Below are positions 15,410-16,701 of a DNA stretch of 16,701 bases, one piece after another. The position numbers and the translations under genes are program-made. Under the pieces are notes generated by a model. That model saw nothing but the letters and a program-made list of their open reading frames with translations. It did no database searches and was not told the DNA's origin. The stretch is taken from positions 1 to 16,701 of the forward strand of contig JAEZZN010000049.1 in the NCBI GenBank assembly GCA_023418535.1. Reading direction: 5' to 3'. Every line of letters starts with the position of its first letter. Positions within the stretch are counted from its first letter, which is position 1. The stretch is from Bacillota bacterium (GTDB taxonomy: Bacteria; Bacillota_A; Clostridia; Tissierellales; Peptoniphilaceae).

Positions 15410-15444
15410 ATAAAAAAATAGCATACCAAAAAGATATACTATTT
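15410..15444 (-). terminator. Terminator after the 146-aa membrane protein gene
   Basis: On the - strand a 12-bp stem with two G-U pairs (AAATAGTATATC at 15444-15433, GGTATGCTATTT at 15427-15416) closes a 5-base TTTTT loop and runs into a T-rich tail. It lies 36 bases after the stop codon of the gene at 15480-15920. Confidence 0.75.
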
Positions 15445-15479
15445 CATAAATTATCTTCAAATTTAATCATCAATATGTA

Positions 15480-15920
15480 TTAAATAATCATTTCAAATAT
15501 ATAATATGTTTTTTTATTAATGTCAGATGTGATAATAAGATACTTGAAATAATCATCCTTATTTTTATTTTGTTTAATAGAATCTATAATTTTTAAATTA
15601 TGTATATTTATTATTTGTTTTAATTTAGCTCGACTTAAAATTTCAGATATTAATTTCGTATCCTTATCCAATTCAATAACCTTATAGCATTCAGAACATT
15701 CAATTTTATATTCTAAATTATCTGAATCTAATTTTATTATTTTTTCACCATCTCCTTGAAACCCCCTTTCTGATTCATATAAAACTTCAGTAGTATAAGA
15801 CGAACTAATAGTCATATCCCATGAGTTTGATATATTTATCATATTATAATTCAAACACAAAAAAATTATTACAATAAGAAATACTAATCCAAACAAAAAT
15901 AACCAAAAATATTTTTTCAT
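15480..15920 (-). CDS. Single-pass membrane protein of unknown function (146 aa)
   Basis: I do not recognise this family. The product has 146 residues. Residues ~4-24 form a strongly hydrophobic segment (YFWLFLFGLVFLIVIIFLCL) after a short positive start, which acts either as an uncleaved anchor or a signal peptide. The remaining ~120 residues would face outside and contain two close cysteines (ECSECYK, near residues 74-77) that could form a disulfide or bind metal. The ATG follows AGAGGTAAT. The gene has its own terminator and an extended -10 upstream, so it is a single-gene unit. The composition is very AT-rich, and it sits next to gene fragments, which would fit accessory DNA, but that is inference. 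Confidence 0.72.
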   Translation of the reverse strand: MKKYFWLFLFGLVFLIVIIFLCLNYNMINISNSWDMTISSSYTTEVLYESERGFQGDGEKIIKLDSDNLEYKIECSECYKVIELDKDTKLISEILSRAKLKQIINIHNLKIIDSIKQNKNKDDYFKYLIITSDINKKTYYIFEMII

Positions 15921-15983
15921 ATTACCTCTTTATTCAAAACCATCAAGATATTGTATCTATTATTTATTTTTCTATTATTATAT

Positions 15984-15992
15984 ATTATAACA
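15984..15992 (-). promoter_or_regulatory. Extended -10 promoter element for the 146-aa membrane protein
   Basis: TGTTATAAT on the - strand (TATAAT at 15984-15989, TG at 15991-15992) lies in a long AT-only stretch about 65 bases before the ATG. I see no -35 box at the right distance. Confidence 0.4.
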
Positions 15993-16024
15993 TATAATAT
16001 ATTATTATATAAATAACAAAAAAA

Positions 16025-16342
16025 TTAAATATATATTAATGTTTTTGAATGCTTTTCATCTTTAAAATTTATCGTAAATGGTGAATATCCCTCTTTTATT
16101 AGAAGTCCTATCATCATTATTTGTGCAGTCCTTTTATTTCCATCTCCATAAAATTGTGCTTTACATAGAACTAAAAATAAATTTATTATTGCCATATCTT
16201 TATTTTTATTTTCAAGATATTTTTCTTGTATTTGTACGAAATGGAAATTTAATTCACTTGAATCTAATGGTGAATAGTTTTGTGTTCCTAACACCTTAAT
16301 ATTTCCTTTTCTAAAGTCACCTAAATTATCAAAATTAGACAA
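16025..16342 (-). pseudogene. Fic-domain protein fragment, truncated at both ends
   Basis: The 105-residue frame contains a recognisable Fic active-site loop, KAQFYGDGNKRTAQIM (about residues 61-76), preceded by helices typical of the Fic fold. Full Fic enzymes, which attach AMP or related groups to proteins, are about 200 residues or more. Here the N-terminus breaks off at a junction with an integrase fragment and the C-terminus ends abruptly after a few residues (KHSKTLIYI) in AT-rich DNA. The only possible start at the given end is TTG without a ribosome binding site, and a stop lies five codons upstream. The catalytic His of the HPFxxGN motif is Gln here. Some intact Fic relatives also carry Gln there, so that change alone does not prove decay. 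I judge it a remnant. Confidence 0.72.
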
Positions 16343-16588
16343 ACTGTTACAAGGGGTTTAGATGGTATGATAATAGGTTTTCCTAAAACAAAGGAATCTA
16401 TTAGGGATATAGAAATCACAAAAGATCTTTATGAGTTATTAATGAATTGGAGAGAAAAACAACGAGATATTTTTGGTGATTTAAAGATGGTTTTTAATAA
16501 TACTAAGTGCAATTATGTAACTCAATCTTTACCAGCAAAAAAACTAAATAAAGTTTATGAAAATCTTGACATAAAAAAGAGGTTCTAA
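16325..16588 (+). pseudogene. Tyrosine recombinase (phage-type integrase) fragment
   Basis: The + strand is open from 16325, after an in-frame TAA at 16322-16324, to the stop at 16586-16588. It reads RQTVTRGLDGMIIGFPKTKE followed by SIRDIEITKDLYELLMNWRE. This is the beta-hairpin and following helix found in the middle of phage-type integrases, where PKTKxSIRxI is a common motif. The N-terminal DNA-binding domain and the C-terminal catalytic HxxR and Tyr region are missing, so it cannot be active. The 5' side overlaps the broken end of the Fic fragment on the other strand, which marks a rearrangement point near 16325-16357. It probably records a lost mobile element. Confidence 0.7.
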
Positions 16589-16633
16589 AATATCTGTTGG
16601 GGGTGCTGACTCCTAGCAGATATTTTCTTTTTA
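16587..16633 (+). terminator. Long hairpin terminator at the end of the scrap zone
   Basis: A perfect 10-bp stem (AAAATATCTG at 16587-16596, CAGATATTTT at 16617-16626) is extended by pairs inside the loop (GGG with TCC and flanking wobble pairs). It is followed by CTTTTT on the + strand. It insulates the downstream gene from the fragments. It overlaps the integrase stop codon by two bases, so it may originally have ended a different gene. Confidence 0.72.
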
Positions 16634-16645
16634 AAACAAAAAAAA

Positions 16646-16701
16646 TTGCACTTATTCGTAAAATTCCTTAAAATTTAATCACCACAACTAAAGAAAGGAG
16701 A
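16646..16701 (+). promoter_or_regulatory. Promoter and ribosome binding site of a gene starting beyond the window
   Basis: TTGCAC (16646-16651), a 17-bp spacer and TAAAAT (16669-16674) form a good promoter on the + strand. AAAGGAG at 16694-16700 is a strong ribosome binding site at the window's edge. The coding sequence itself is not visible. Confidence 0.65.

Noticed and set aside
16078..16299. + strand frame of 73 codons opposite the Fic fragment
   Set aside because: It is a shadow frame with no ribosome binding site or recognisable motif.

Overview
This window comes from a very AT-rich, low-GC Gram-positive anaerobe (Firmicutes). The evidence is the strong AGGAGG-type ribosome binding sites, extended -10 promoters, lipoprotein signal peptides, a potABCD operon led by an XRE-cupin regulator, and a cysteine desulfurase-thiI pair. 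The overall look fits the Tissierellales/Peptoniphilaceae (for example Parvimonas-like), but I infer that placement from general style, not from a marker gene.

Layout. (1) Positions 1-190 hold the 3' end of an IS30-family transposase gene on the + strand and probably its right terminal repeat. The element ends just before the terminator of the next operon. (2) Positions 197-4540 (- strand) are a complete polyamine uptake operon: XRE-cupin regulator, potA, potB, potC, potD. All genes overlap or nearly touch, with one clear promoter in front and one hairpin terminator behind. (3) Positions 4630-5665 (+ strand) are a single-gene unit for a YdhF-like aldo/keto reductase with its own terminator. 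(4) Positions 5666-5983 contain no gene. They hold a family of short AT-rich repeats, including a ~51 bp imperfect tandem pair. (5) Positions 5984-13678 (- strand) form a long tightly packed operon: NifS/IscS-type cysteine desulfurase, thiI, two halves of an asymmetric heterodimeric ABC exporter, a membrane-anchored MutS-family ATPase gene broken by two frameshifts, and an unlisted 55-codon small membrane protein gene coupled to its end. (6) Positions 13701-14612 (+ strand) are a DEDD-type 3'-5' exonuclease (YprB-like), divergent from the desulfurase. (7) Positions 14627-15992 (- strand) hold two unrecognised exported proteins, one lipoprotein and one with a single membrane anchor, each with its own terminator and promoter signals. 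(8) Positions 16025-16633 are a scrap zone: a Fic-domain fragment on the - strand runs head to head into a tyrosine-integrase fragment on the + strand. A GC-containing terminator hairpin follows, and then the promoter and ribosome binding site of a gene that starts beyond the window.

How the genes work together. The pot operon is a self-contained spermidine/putrescine importer with its probable regulator. The desulfurase passes sulfur from cysteine to ThiI for 4-thiouridine in tRNA (and possibly thiamine). The exporter and MutS-like genes share that transcript but have no evident biochemical link to it.

I did not find a clear new defence or regulatory system. The items most worth a second look are the doubly frameshifted membrane MutS paralogue with its coupled small protein, the repeat cluster beside it, and the Fic/integrase junction.
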